Shown here: positions 14,753 to 22,450 of the stretch, piece by piece
Position numbering within the stretch: the first letter of the stretch is position 1
Layout of the letters: every line of letters begins with the position of its first letter
From: JAZDMK01 sp043800975
GTDB lineage: Bacteria > Bacteroidota > Bacteroidia > Bacteroidales > JAHJDW01
NCBI GenBank assembly: GCA_043800975.1
Contig: JAZDMK010000249.1
Span: 1-42,844 of the forward strand
Length of the DNA stretch: 42,844 bases
Direction: 5' to 3'
Translations under genes and position numbers: made by a program
The notes under the pieces: generated by a model
The model's input: the letters and a program-made list of their open reading frames with translations, nothing else
Told to the model about the DNA's origin: nothing
The model's database searches: none

Positions 14753-17700
14753 ATGGCACACATTCTTACTAAAGTCCTCGGTGGTTTATTCGGAAAAAAA
14801 TCAGACAAAGACATTAAAGATATTTATCCAATTGCTGTTGCCGCCAACAAGCATTTTGATTCACTCATCAGCTTGTCAAACGACGAACTTCGTGAAGTTA
14901 CTTACAAACTGAAAAATCAAGTAATTGAATATATACGTGATGAAGAAGATGAAATTGCATCTTTAAAACTACAAATCGAAGAAAACTTCGACATGGAAGT
15001 TTCAGAAAAAGAAAGAATCTATACTGAAGTTGACAAGCTGATAAAACTCTCCAATCAAAAAACGGAAGAAATTCTTTCCGAAATATTACCTGAAGCTTTT
15101 GCGGTTGTTAAAGAAACGGCGCGCCGTTTTACTGAAAATGAAACTATTGAAGTTACTGCCACTGAGCTCGACCGCGAGCTATCCATTAACAGAAACAGCA
15201 TTCAGATTAACGGAAACAAAGCGATCTGGCATAACCGTTGGGTTGCCGGTGGAACCACAGTCAAATGGGACATGGTGCATTACGATGTACAGCTCATTGG
15301 AGGTGTTGTTTTGCATCAGGGAAAAATTGCTGAAATGGGCACTGGTGAAGGAAAGACGCTGGTTGCGACTTTGCCGGTTTTTCTGAATGCACTTGCGGGC
15401 AAAGGCGTTCACATCGTTACTGTCAATGATTATTTAGCAAAACGTGACTCGGAATGGATGGGTCCATTATATGAATTTCATGGATTGCGTGTAGATTGCA
15501 TTGATAAACACGAACCCAATTCGGAAGAAAGACGCAAAGCATATCTTGCTGACATTACTTTTGGAACAAACAGTGAATTTGGTTTCGATTATTTGCGCGA
15601 CAATATGGCCCGCAGCCCTGAAGAAATAGTTCAGCGCGGTCATCATTACGCCATCGTCGATGAAGTTGACTCCGTTCTGATTGATGATGCGCGTACACCG
15701 TTGATTATTTCCGGCCCGATGAATCAGGAAGATAAACATGAATTCAGCCAATTAAAACCTAAAATTGAAAAGCTTGTTAATGCACAAAAAAATCTGATCA
15801 ATCAATACCTGGCTGATGCAAAGAAAAATTATACAGAGGGCAAAGAAGCAGATGCAGGCCTTCAACTTCTTCGCTCGTTTCGTGGGCTTCCAAGAAACAA
15901 AGCGCTAATAAAATATTTTAGTGAGCAGGGCGTAAAAGCACTAATGCAAAAAACAGAAAATCAATTCATGGCAGATAATTCAAAGAAAATGCCTGAGGTT
16001 GATAAAGAACTATTTTTTGTGATCGATGAGAAAAACAACACTATCGAAATGACTGATAAAGGAATTGATCTAATCACGACCAATTCGGATGACGCTTCCT
16101 TTTTCATCATGCCTGATGTCGGTGTTGAAATTTCCGAAATTGAAAAATTAACTATTTCCGAAGCAGAAAAAATGAACCGAAAAGCGGAACTCATTCAGAA
16201 TTTTTCTGTCAAGTCGGAGCGTATTCATACCATCAATCAACTTCTGAAAGCTTATGCACTTTTTGAAAAAGATGTTGAATATGTGGTTATCGAGAATCAG
16301 GTTAAAATTGTGGATGAGCAGACGGGCCGTATCATGGAAGGGCGTCGCTATTCAGACGGCTTGCATCAAGCTATTGAAGCAAAAGAAAATGTAAAAGTGG
16401 AAGGTGCGACACAAACATTTGCTACCATTACACTGCAGAATTATTTCCGTATGTTTCACAAACTTGCGGGTATGACGGGAACAGCTGAAACAGAAGCTGG
16501 TGAATTCTGGACAATTTACAAATTAGACTGCACAGTAGTTCCTACGAATCGCCCCGTTATACGTAAAGATGCCGAAGATCTGGTTCATAAAACAAAACGC
16601 GAAAAATACAATGCTGTTATTGATGAGATTGTAAAACTTGTTAAAGAAGGAAGGCCTGTTCTTGTAGGTACAACCTCCGTTGAAACTTCTGAGTTGTTAA
16701 GCAGGATGTTGAAAATTCGCAATATCAAACACAACGTTTTAAATGCAAAACAGCATCAGAGGGAAGCGGATATTATTGCAGAAGCGGGTCAGGCAGGAAC
16801 CGTTACTATTGCTACAAATATGGCGGGTCGTGGCACGGATATTAAACTTGGAAAAGGTGTTAAAGAGGCGGGCGGGCTTGCCATTATTGGTACGGAGCGC
16901 CATGAATCGCGGCGTGTAGACAGGCAGTTACGCGGACGTGCCGGACGACAGGGTGATCCGGGATCTTCCCAATTTTTTGTTTCGCTGGAAGATGACCTGA
17001 TGCGTTTGTTCGGAAGTGAACGAATTGCGCGATTGATGGATACGCTCGGTTTGAAAGAAGGAGAAGTGATTCAGCACTCCATGATCACAAAGTCGATTGA
17101 GCGTGCACAACGAAAAGTAGAGGAAAACAACTTTGGTATTCGTAAACGTTTGCTGGAATACGATGATGTGATGAACTCACAACGCGAAGTAATCTATACA
17201 CGTCGTAGAAATGCACTGTATGGTGACCGTTTACAAATTGATATTATAAATAATCTTGGAGATGTTTGTGAAGGCTTTGCTAATGAACATCATGAAAGAC
17301 GAGACTTTGAGACATTCCGCTTTGAACTGCTAAAAACTCTTGGTATTGACAGTCCATGGGGCGAACAAGAATTTTTAAAATTAAATCCATCTGAAATTTC
17401 TGACTCATTATTTGAAAAAGCACAATTAGAATACAAGCGCAAATGTGATTTCATGGCAGAACTTTCGTTCCCGGTAATTAAAAATATTCATGAAACATCA
17501 AACTATGAAAATATTCTTGTTCCGGTTTCTGATGGGATAAAAACGATTAACATTTTAGCTAACTTGAAAAAATGTTACGAAACAAACTGTCGTGAACTTG
17601 TTAAAACATTTGAAAAAAGCATTGCTCTTTCTGTAATTGATGACGAATGGAAAGAACATTTGCGTGAGTTGGATGAATTGAAACAGTCTGTTCAAAACGC

Positions 17701-18037
17701 AACCTATGAACAGAAAGATCCACTGCTCATTTATAAATTTGAGTCCTTCGGGCTTTTCCAGAGTATGATTAGTCGTACTAATAAAGAAGTTACTTCATTT
17801 TTATTTAAAGGCAGACTTCCCAGTGAAGAAGACAGGAATGTTCAACAGGGCAAGCAACCACAAAGGGTTGATATGAGCCGCATGCGTACCAGCCGGCCTG
17901 ATAATGTTCAGCAACAAGACACACGTGAACAACAGAAATCAGCTCCGGTTAAAGTCGAGAAAAAAGTAGGGCGAAACGATCCTTGTCCTTGCGGTAGTGG
18001 AAAGAAATATAAAAGCTGTCACGGTTTGGGAAGTTAA
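14753..18037 (+). CDS. secA: Preprotein translocase ATPase SecA
   Basis: A 1,094-residue SecA, the motor that pushes unfolded preproteins through SecYEG. Walker A is MGTGEGKT (195-202), and the DEVDSVLIDDARTPLIISGP region is intact. The preprotein cross-linking, helicase II (TNMAGRGTDI, RQLRGRAGRQGDPGSS), scaffold and wing regions are present. The C-terminal zinc-binding motif is C1078-P-C1080 with C1089-H1090. The protein is about 200 residues longer than E. coli SecA. Much of the excess lies between ISGP and the MTGTAETE region, an insertion I associate with Bacteroidota SecA. I chose the ATG at 14753 (MAHILTKVLGG) because upstream codons run through the terminator and promoter. It should export all the signal-peptide proteins of this window. 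The stop overlaps a convergent gene by 4 bp. Confidence 0.98.
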   Translation: MAHILTKVLGGLFGKKSDKDIKDIYPIAVAANKHFDSLISLSNDELREVTYKLKNQVIEYIRDEEDEIASLKLQIEENFDMEVSEKERIYTEVDKLIKLSNQKTEEILSEILPEAFAVVKETARRFTENETIEVTATELDRELSINRNSIQINGNKAIWHNRWVAGGTTVKWDMVHYDVQLIGGVVLHQGKIAEMGTGEGKTLVATLPVFLNALAGKGVHIVTVNDYLAKRDSEWMGPLYEFHGLRVDCIDKHEPNSEERRKAYLADITFGTNSEFGFDYLRDNMARSPEEIVQRGHHYAIVDEVDSVLIDDARTPLIISGPMNQEDKHEFSQLKPKIEKLVNAQKNLINQYLADAKKNYTEGKEADAGLQLLRSFRGLPRNKALIKYFSEQGVKALMQKTENQFMADNSKKMPEVDKELFFVIDEKNNTIEMTDKGIDLITTNSDDASFFIMPDVGVEISEIEKLTISEAEKMNRKAELIQNFSVKSERIHTINQLLKAYALFEKDVEYVVIENQVKIVDEQTGRIMEGRRYSDGLHQAIEAKENVKVEGATQTFATITLQNYFRMFHKLAGMTGTAETEAGEFWTIYKLDCTVVPTNRPVIRKDAEDLVHKTKREKYNAVIDEIVKLVKEGRPVLVGTTSVETSELLSRMLKIRNIKHNVLNAKQHQREADIIAEAGQAGTVTIATNMAGRGTDIKLGKGVKEAGGLAIIGTERHESRRVDRQLRGRAGRQGDPGSSQFFVSLEDDLMRLFGSERIARLMDTLGLKEGEVIQHSMITKSIERAQRKVEENNFGIRKRLLEYDDVMNSQREVIYTRRRNALYGDRLQIDIINNLGDVCEGFANEHHERRDFETFRFELLKTLGIDSPWGEQEFLKLNPSEISDSLFEKAQLEYKRKCDFMAELSFPVIKNIHETSNYENILVPVSDGIKTINILANLKKCYETNCRELVKTFEKSIALSVIDDEWKEHLRELDELKQSVQNATYEQKDPLLIYKFESFGLFQSMISRTNKEVTSFLFKGRLPSEEDRNVQQGKQPQRVDMSRMRTSRPDNVQQQDTREQQKSAPVKVEKKVGRNDPCPCGSGKKYKSCHGLGS

Positions 18038-18534
18038 TTCCTGCAGAATTTTTTTATTACTTCTTCGTGTTGTGGAAATTTTTGTATTAAATTTTCTGCA
18101 TTCCCCATTTCGAAATCATCAAAATCGAAACCGGGCGATACCATGCAACCCATCAGCGCATATTTTCCGGAAGACACAGCCTGCGCAGCAAACCAACATC
18201 CCGCAGGAATTACAATTTGCATTTGATGACCATTATCAATATCCTTTCCCAATAAATTTCTTTGCAACTTCCCGTCTGGATCTATTGAAAATATTTCAAC
18301 ACAATCTCCCTGATGATAATACCAAAGCTCATCAGATTTCAAACGATGAAAAGAGGAGAAATCATTTTCTTCAAGCAAATAAAAAATTGATGTATAGCAA
18401 CAACGGTCTGCTTTATGATCAGGTAATGCGAAAGCAGGTATAATTATTTCAGACCGAAAACATTCGCGAAACCATCCACCTTCAGGATGTTTTTGCAGCT
18501 CCAATTTTTTAATAAATTCTTCAGATTGGTTCAT
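18034..18534 (-). CDS. DUF985-type cupin domain protein
   Basis: A 166-residue cupin of the DUF985 group. It begins with helices and HPEGGWFRECFR, then TSIFYLLEENDFSSFHRLKSDELWYYHQGD, which carries candidate metal- or substrate-binding residues. IVIPAGCWFAAQ and MGCMVSPGFDFDDFEMG follow. Some relatives bind sugars or act as epimerase-like enzymes, but the substrate here is unknown. No signal peptide. Its start lies 14 bp inside the 3' end of the RNA methyltransferase gene, so it is the last gene of that operon. Its stop interlocks with the secA stop (TTAA, 18034-18037). Confidence 0.85.
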   Translation of the reverse strand: MNQSEEFIKKLELQKHPEGGWFRECFRSEIIIPAFALPDHKADRCCYTSIFYLLEENDFSSFHRLKSDELWYYHQGDCVEIFSIDPDGKLQRNLLGKDIDNGHQMQIVIPAGCWFAAQAVSSGKYALMGCMVSPGFDFDDFEMGNAENLIQKFPQHEEVIKKFCRN

Positions 18535-19216
18535 TATTCAATTTTTTTATCAGTTTTCCACAAACAGAATGCAGCAGATGCACATCTGTTTCCTGCGCAA
18601 GCATCATGCGTTCCATAATACGATTGTATATTGGGCTTCCTTGTTTGTATCCACAGATTTTTAAGATTTGCTCTGCCTTTTCGTGAAGAACACTCATTTC
18701 ATCGGATGAAACAGTTTTTATTTTTTTCCTTTTATGAAATCCTGCAGTTGAGAAAGTATATGCATACATCATCACTGCCTGAGAAAGGTTAAGCGAGGGG
18801 AACTTTGTTGCAAGTGGAATCCTTGAAACAACATGACATTGTCGGAGTTCCTCATTGGTTAGACCGCTTTCTTCCCGGCCAAAAACAATTCCTATATTTT
18901 TTATCATTGTTTTTCTTTGTCCGATGTATTCTGTCAAATCAGGCAGCGGAATAAAATCAACATACGAACTTCTCTTTTTTGCAGTCGTTGCGACTAAAAA
19001 ATCAAGATCAGAAACAGCTTCATTCAAAGAAGTAAATATTTTTGAATTATTAAGAATATCGTTCGAAGCATGCGCAACAATAAATGCTTTGGGATGTGGA
19101 AACCCTTTCGGATTTACCATACGTAAATCTGAGAACCCCATTGTTTTTAAAGCACGTGCTGAAGCTCCGATATTTTCGGGAACCTGGGGTTCTATTAGAA
19201 TAAATGAGACATTCAT
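18521..19216 (-). CDS. SpoU/TrmH-family RNA 2'-O-methyltransferase (TrmJ-like)
   Basis: A 231-residue SPOUT (SpoU) RNA ribose methyltransferase. It shows all three motifs: motif 1 PENIGASARALKTMG with the family Asn/Arg, motif 2 FGREESGLTNEEL, and motif 3 IPLATKFPSLNLSQAV, which forms the SAM-binding knot. The N-terminal start directly on the SPOUT domain and a roughly 70-residue C-terminal helical extension resemble TrmJ (tRNA position 32 Cm/Um). Specificity toward tRNA or rRNA cannot be fixed from sequence. It lies 25 bp downstream of an ABC-F ATPase gene and overlaps the cupin gene, suggesting a translation-linked operon. Confidence 0.9.
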   Translation of the reverse strand: MNVSFILIEPQVPENIGASARALKTMGFSDLRMVNPKGFPHPKAFIVAHASNDILNNSKIFTSLNEAVSDLDFLVATTAKKRSSYVDFIPLPDLTEYIGQRKTMIKNIGIVFGREESGLTNEELRQCHVVSRIPLATKFPSLNLSQAVMMYAYTFSTAGFHKRKKIKTVSSDEMSVLHEKAEQILKICGYKQGSPIYNRIMERMMLAQETDVHLLHSVCGKLIKKLNNEPI

Positions 19217-19241
19217 TCAGTCAATTTTGAAGTAACTTGTT

Positions 19242-21197
19242 TTACTCGCCTTTTAATTTTTCAAAATCTTCCAATTGCTGATGCAATTCATCCAACTGTA
19301 AATAAAGTTTTTCTGTATATTTTTCCGCTTCGGAATATTCTAATGAAAGAGCTTTCAATACATGGGCATCGGTCTGACATTTCTCTTCACTCAATTGTTC
19401 AAGAAGTGATTTCATTTTAATTTCATTTTCTGAAATTTTCATTTCTGCTTCGGAAATTCTATTTTTAATTTTTCGCAGTTCTTTTTCTGAATTTTTTCTG
19501 TCCTGATATAATTGCTTTTGATCAATTCCAGAATTGTCTTTTTTACTATTGCCTTGCTCCGCTTTTTTCTTTTCGAGTTCACGCAATGATTCCATTTTTC
19601 TTGAATTCAGAAATTCATAAACACTTCCGATGTATTGCCTGATCTGTTGATTACGGAATTCAAACACTTTATTGGTGAGTCCGTTTAAAAAATCTCTGTC
19701 ATGTGAAACAATGATTAACGTACCATTATATTTCATCAAAGCATTCTTTAAAACCTCCTTCGATCGCATATCAAGATGATTGGTAGGCTCATCAAGAATT
19801 AAAAGATTAACAGGCTTTAAAAGCAATCTGGCCATTGCCAGTCGTGTTTTCTCACCGCCCGAAAGCACACTTACTTTTTTGTCAACATCATCTTCACCAA
19901 ACAGAAAAGATCCGAGTATCGCTCGAATCTTTGTTCGAATATCACCAACTGCTGCATCATCAATTATATCGTATACTGTTTTTTTTGGATTCAGCTTATC
20001 GGCTTCATCCTGTGCAAAATACCCAAGGCTTACATTATAGCCACAACTCAGTTTGCCTGTGAAATCTGTATTTCCGGTAATCATTTTAACGAGTGTGGTT
20101 TTCCCTTCACCATTTCTTCCAACAAATGCAATCTTTTCCCCTGCAACAATATGAAAATCGAGGTCTTTTAAAATAAGTTTTTCGCCATATTTTTTGGATG
20201 CGCCTTCTGACTCAACTACAACTTTTCCGGAACGGGGAGCTGGTGGAAACTGAATGTGAATCGTTGTTGTATCTTCTTCATCCACTTCAACCCTATCCAG
20301 CTTATCGAGCATTTTGATTCTTGATTGAACCTGAACTGCCTTAGTAGCCTTGTATCTGAATCGCTCAATAAATTTTTCCGTATCCCCAATTTGCTTTTGC
20401 TGATTTGTAAAGGCTGCTAACTGCTGTTCTTTTCGTTCAGCTCGCATACGAACATATTCAGAATAGGGAACCTGATAATCGAACGCTTTCGCAAGAGATA
20501 TTTCGATGGTGCGTTTTGTAACATTATTTAAGAGCGCCCTGTCGTGAGAAACAATAACTACAGCCCCATCATATTTATCAAGGTATTCCTCAATCCACTG
20601 AATTGAATCAATATCGAGATGGTTGGTCGGTTCATCAAGAAGCAACAGGTTGTGTTTGCGTAGAAGTAATTTGGCAAGCTCTACACGCATCTGCCAGCCA
20701 CCGCTAAACTCGCGAATATTTCTTGTAAAATCTGTTCTTAAAAAACCCAATCCCAGCAAGACCTTTTCAATGTTTTCTTCCATCTGGGTTCCATCAGTCA
20801 TACTAATGTAATGCGTATAATCGTTGAGAAGCTGAATCTGCTTCATGTAATCATCCGTATGCGTATCAGTACGTACTGTTAATTCCTCGGCTAGTAAATC
20901 TATTTTCTTTATAATATCAAGAATATCTTTAAAGGCTGAGCGTGTTTCTTCGATGATGGTTTTGTCTCCTTTCAATACCATTTCCTGCGGAAGAAAGCCT
21001 ACTGAAAAGCCATCAGGCATAGCTATCACACCTTTGTCGGGTTTTAACTGACCGGAAAGAATACGAAGCATGGTTGTTTTCCCGGCACCATTTTTACCAA
21101 CAAGACCGATGCGATCTTTCAGGTTAATGTTGAAAGAAATATCTTTCAGAAGATAAAAATCTCCGAACTGAAGTGATATGCCGCTAACCGAAATCAT
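19242..21197 (-). CDS. ABC-F family ATPase (translation factor type)
   Basis: A 651-residue soluble protein with two ABC domains in tandem and no membrane segments. Walker A motifs are GLVGKNGAGKTT (near residue 35) and AFVGRNGEGKTT (near 370). The signatures are FSGGW and LSGGEKTRLA, each followed by LLLDEPTNHLD or LILDEPTNHLD. The linker between domains matches the ABC-F P-site tRNA interaction motif, and the C-terminus (about 545-651) is a charged coiled coil, as in Uup/YfmR-type members. ABC-F proteins act on ribosomes; some give antibiotic resistance, but nothing here indicates that. I start at ATG 21197 (MISVSGISLQF). The open frame to 21263 runs through a promoter and a terminator. Confidence 0.93.
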   Translation of the reverse strand: MISVSGISLQFGDFYLLKDISFNINLKDRIGLVGKNGAGKTTMLRILSGQLKPDKGVIAMPDGFSVGFLPQEMVLKGDKTIIEETRSAFKDILDIIKKIDLLAEELTVRTDTHTDDYMKQIQLLNDYTHYISMTDGTQMEENIEKVLLGLGFLRTDFTRNIREFSGGWQMRVELAKLLLRKHNLLLLDEPTNHLDIDSIQWIEEYLDKYDGAVVIVSHDRALLNNVTKRTIEISLAKAFDYQVPYSEYVRMRAERKEQQLAAFTNQQKQIGDTEKFIERFRYKATKAVQVQSRIKMLDKLDRVEVDEEDTTTIHIQFPPAPRSGKVVVESEGASKKYGEKLILKDLDFHIVAGEKIAFVGRNGEGKTTLVKMITGNTDFTGKLSCGYNVSLGYFAQDEADKLNPKKTVYDIIDDAAVGDIRTKIRAILGSFLFGEDDVDKKVSVLSGGEKTRLAMARLLLKPVNLLILDEPTNHLDMRSKEVLKNALMKYNGTLIIVSHDRDFLNGLTNKVFEFRNQQIRQYIGSVYEFLNSRKMESLRELEKKKAEQGNSKKDNSGIDQKQLYQDRKNSEKELRKIKNRISEAEMKISENEIKMKSLLEQLSEEKCQTDAHVLKALSLEYSEAEKYTEKLYLQLDELHQQLEDFEKLKGE

Positions 21198-21213
21198 TGA
21201 TTTTAAAAGAGTG

Positions 21214-21221
21214 CAAAGATA
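21214..21221 (-). promoter_or_regulatory. -7 element of the ABC-F operon
   Basis: TATCTTTG on the minus strand (21221-21214), perfect TAnnTTTG, abutting the T-run of the upstream terminator. The predicted leader is about 10 nt. Confidence 0.55.
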
Positions 21222-21254
21222 AAAAAAAAGGGCTGTAAAAAATACAGCCCTTTT
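21221..21254 (-). terminator. Intrinsic terminator of the beta-propeller gene at 21274-22383
   Basis: Stem GGGCTGTA/TACAGCCC (21230-21237 with 21243-21250), extended by AAAA/TTTT, with a 5-nt loop. On the minus strand nine T (21229-21221) follow. The symmetry might allow weak function on the other strand, but no plus-strand gene ends here. Confidence 0.9.
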
Positions 21255-21273
21255 AGTGTTCAAAATAAAGATT

Positions 21274-22383
21274 TTAGTTGAGAACCACTTTGCGGGTTAC
21301 CATACCATCTTCTTTAATTACATTGATAAAATAAGTTCCGGGAGTGAGTCCAGCGGTACTGATATTTACTTCATGTTTGTTGCAATTTTCATTGTAAACC
21401 ACTTCACCAATAGCGTTATACATTTTAACATTGCTGATGTTTGAAGTAGTAATCATATTGATTGTTGAATTCACCTGAGCAGGATTAGGCCAGACAGCAA
21501 GGTTATCACCTTTTGTGGCTTCATCAATTGCAACGGTACCCATATCAAGACCATACACTCTGTTTGGAGATTGCTGTACATTGAGCAAAATGACCAAACC
21601 ACCAGGAACAATGGTGTTGTAAGTAGCTTCGCAACCACCGGCAATACCAGCAGCTAAGTCGAGACTTGAAAGACCACTGTTATCGTGGATTGTTCCTGTA
21701 AAAGTATTTGTAGCAATGTCATACTGAACCAAATCAACACCGGGGTAACCTGAAACGCCACCAACGGTCTGGCAGAATAACCAAACACAAGGTGTTGCCT
21801 GAGATACGCCATCATAGCATGAACCATAAGCAGAAGTAGGAACAGGACCGGTAACAGTTGCTGCACCACCCGTTTTAGGGACTAAAAACAGATCAGCCCA
21901 GGTACCTACCCAGAAGCCACCAGCTCCGCTGTATGCCAAAGGATCATAGCTGCAATGGCGAATAGAGGTAATACCAGAAGCAGTAATTGTAGTTGATGTC
22001 AGAGCTGTTGGATCAATTTTATAAATTGTGGCTGAGTTGGCGCCACCATAAAGATATGTGCCATCAAATGCAAAGTCACGTAAACCAGCTGGCACACCTG
22101 TTACTGTAACGGAGTCAATAAAAGCATATGTCGTAGCATTATATCTTTTAAAATAAGCACTCGTGCTCCAGCTACTTGTCCAGAACATGTTATTTACAAA
22201 TGCGATTCCTTGCTGACCTGCAAAACTAGTATTGAAGGCAAATAATTCATCCCAAATGGCCAGTTTGTTTTCAGCATTTACATATGCATTTTGTTGATTC
22301 TGCATAGGGCATACTTCACTCTGCGCAATAACAGCAAATGAGACTGCAAATGTTAACATAACAAATAAAGTAATTTTCTTCAT
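21274..22383 (-). CDS. T9SS-secreted beta-propeller-like protein (short paralog)
   Basis: A 369-residue protein with a signal peptide ending near VIAQ (residue 21). About 260 residues of repeated short beta motifs suggest a propeller (LRDFAFDGTYLYGGANSATIYKID, here split as LRDFAFDG and TYLYGGANSATIYKID, then IRHCSYDP and GGFWVGTWADLFLVPK). A T9SS type A sorting domain ends the protein (VWPNPAQVNSTI through TRKVVLN). The same blade sequences recur in the larger protein encoded upstream at 22451-24301, so the two are paralogs that differ by extra domains. The ligand or enzymatic activity is unknown. It has its own promoter and a strong terminator. Confidence 0.8.
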   Translation of the reverse strand: MKKITLFVMLTFAVSFAVIAQSEVCPMQNQQNAYVNAENKLAIWDELFAFNTSFAGQQGIAFVNNMFWTSSWSTSAYFKRYNATTYAFIDSVTVTGVPAGLRDFAFDGTYLYGGANSATIYKIDPTALTSTTITASGITSIRHCSYDPLAYSGAGGFWVGTWADLFLVPKTGGAATVTGPVPTSAYGSCYDGVSQATPCVWLFCQTVGGVSGYPGVDLVQYDIATNTFTGTIHDNSGLSSLDLAAGIAGGCEATYNTIVPGGLVILLNVQQSPNRVYGLDMGTVAIDEATKGDNLAVWPNPAQVNSTINMITTSNISNVKMYNAIGEVVYNENCNKHEVNISTAGLTPGTYFINVIKEDGMVTRKVVLN

Positions 22384-22414
22384 GGTTTTTGATTTTAGTT
22401 TATAAATGTTTCGG

Positions 22415-22422
22415 CAAATGTA
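22415..22422 (-). promoter_or_regulatory. -7 element for the gene at 21274-22383
   Basis: TACATTTG on the minus strand (22422-22415), perfect TAnnTTTG. The predicted leader is about 26 nt. No clear TTG box. Confidence 0.5.
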
Positions 22423-22450
22423 TAAAAAAAAGACATTCGCATTTCCTTAT

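Noticed and set aside
17997..18443. Plus-strand open frame (148 codons) across the secA end and the cupin gene
   Set aside because: The cupin on the other strand has clear family motifs; this frame has none and begins inside the secA zinc-binding motif.
21198..21263. 22-residue N-terminal extension of the ABC-F protein
   Set aside because: It is read from the terminator of the neighbouring gene and the -7 element of its own promoter. Homologues start at the first ABC domain.
22412..22440. Imperfect inverted repeat GCAAATGT / ACATTCGC as a terminator
   Set aside because: It has a mismatch in the stem, and the T-run (minus strand) lies in the loop rather than after the stem. It overlaps the -7 element of the next gene.
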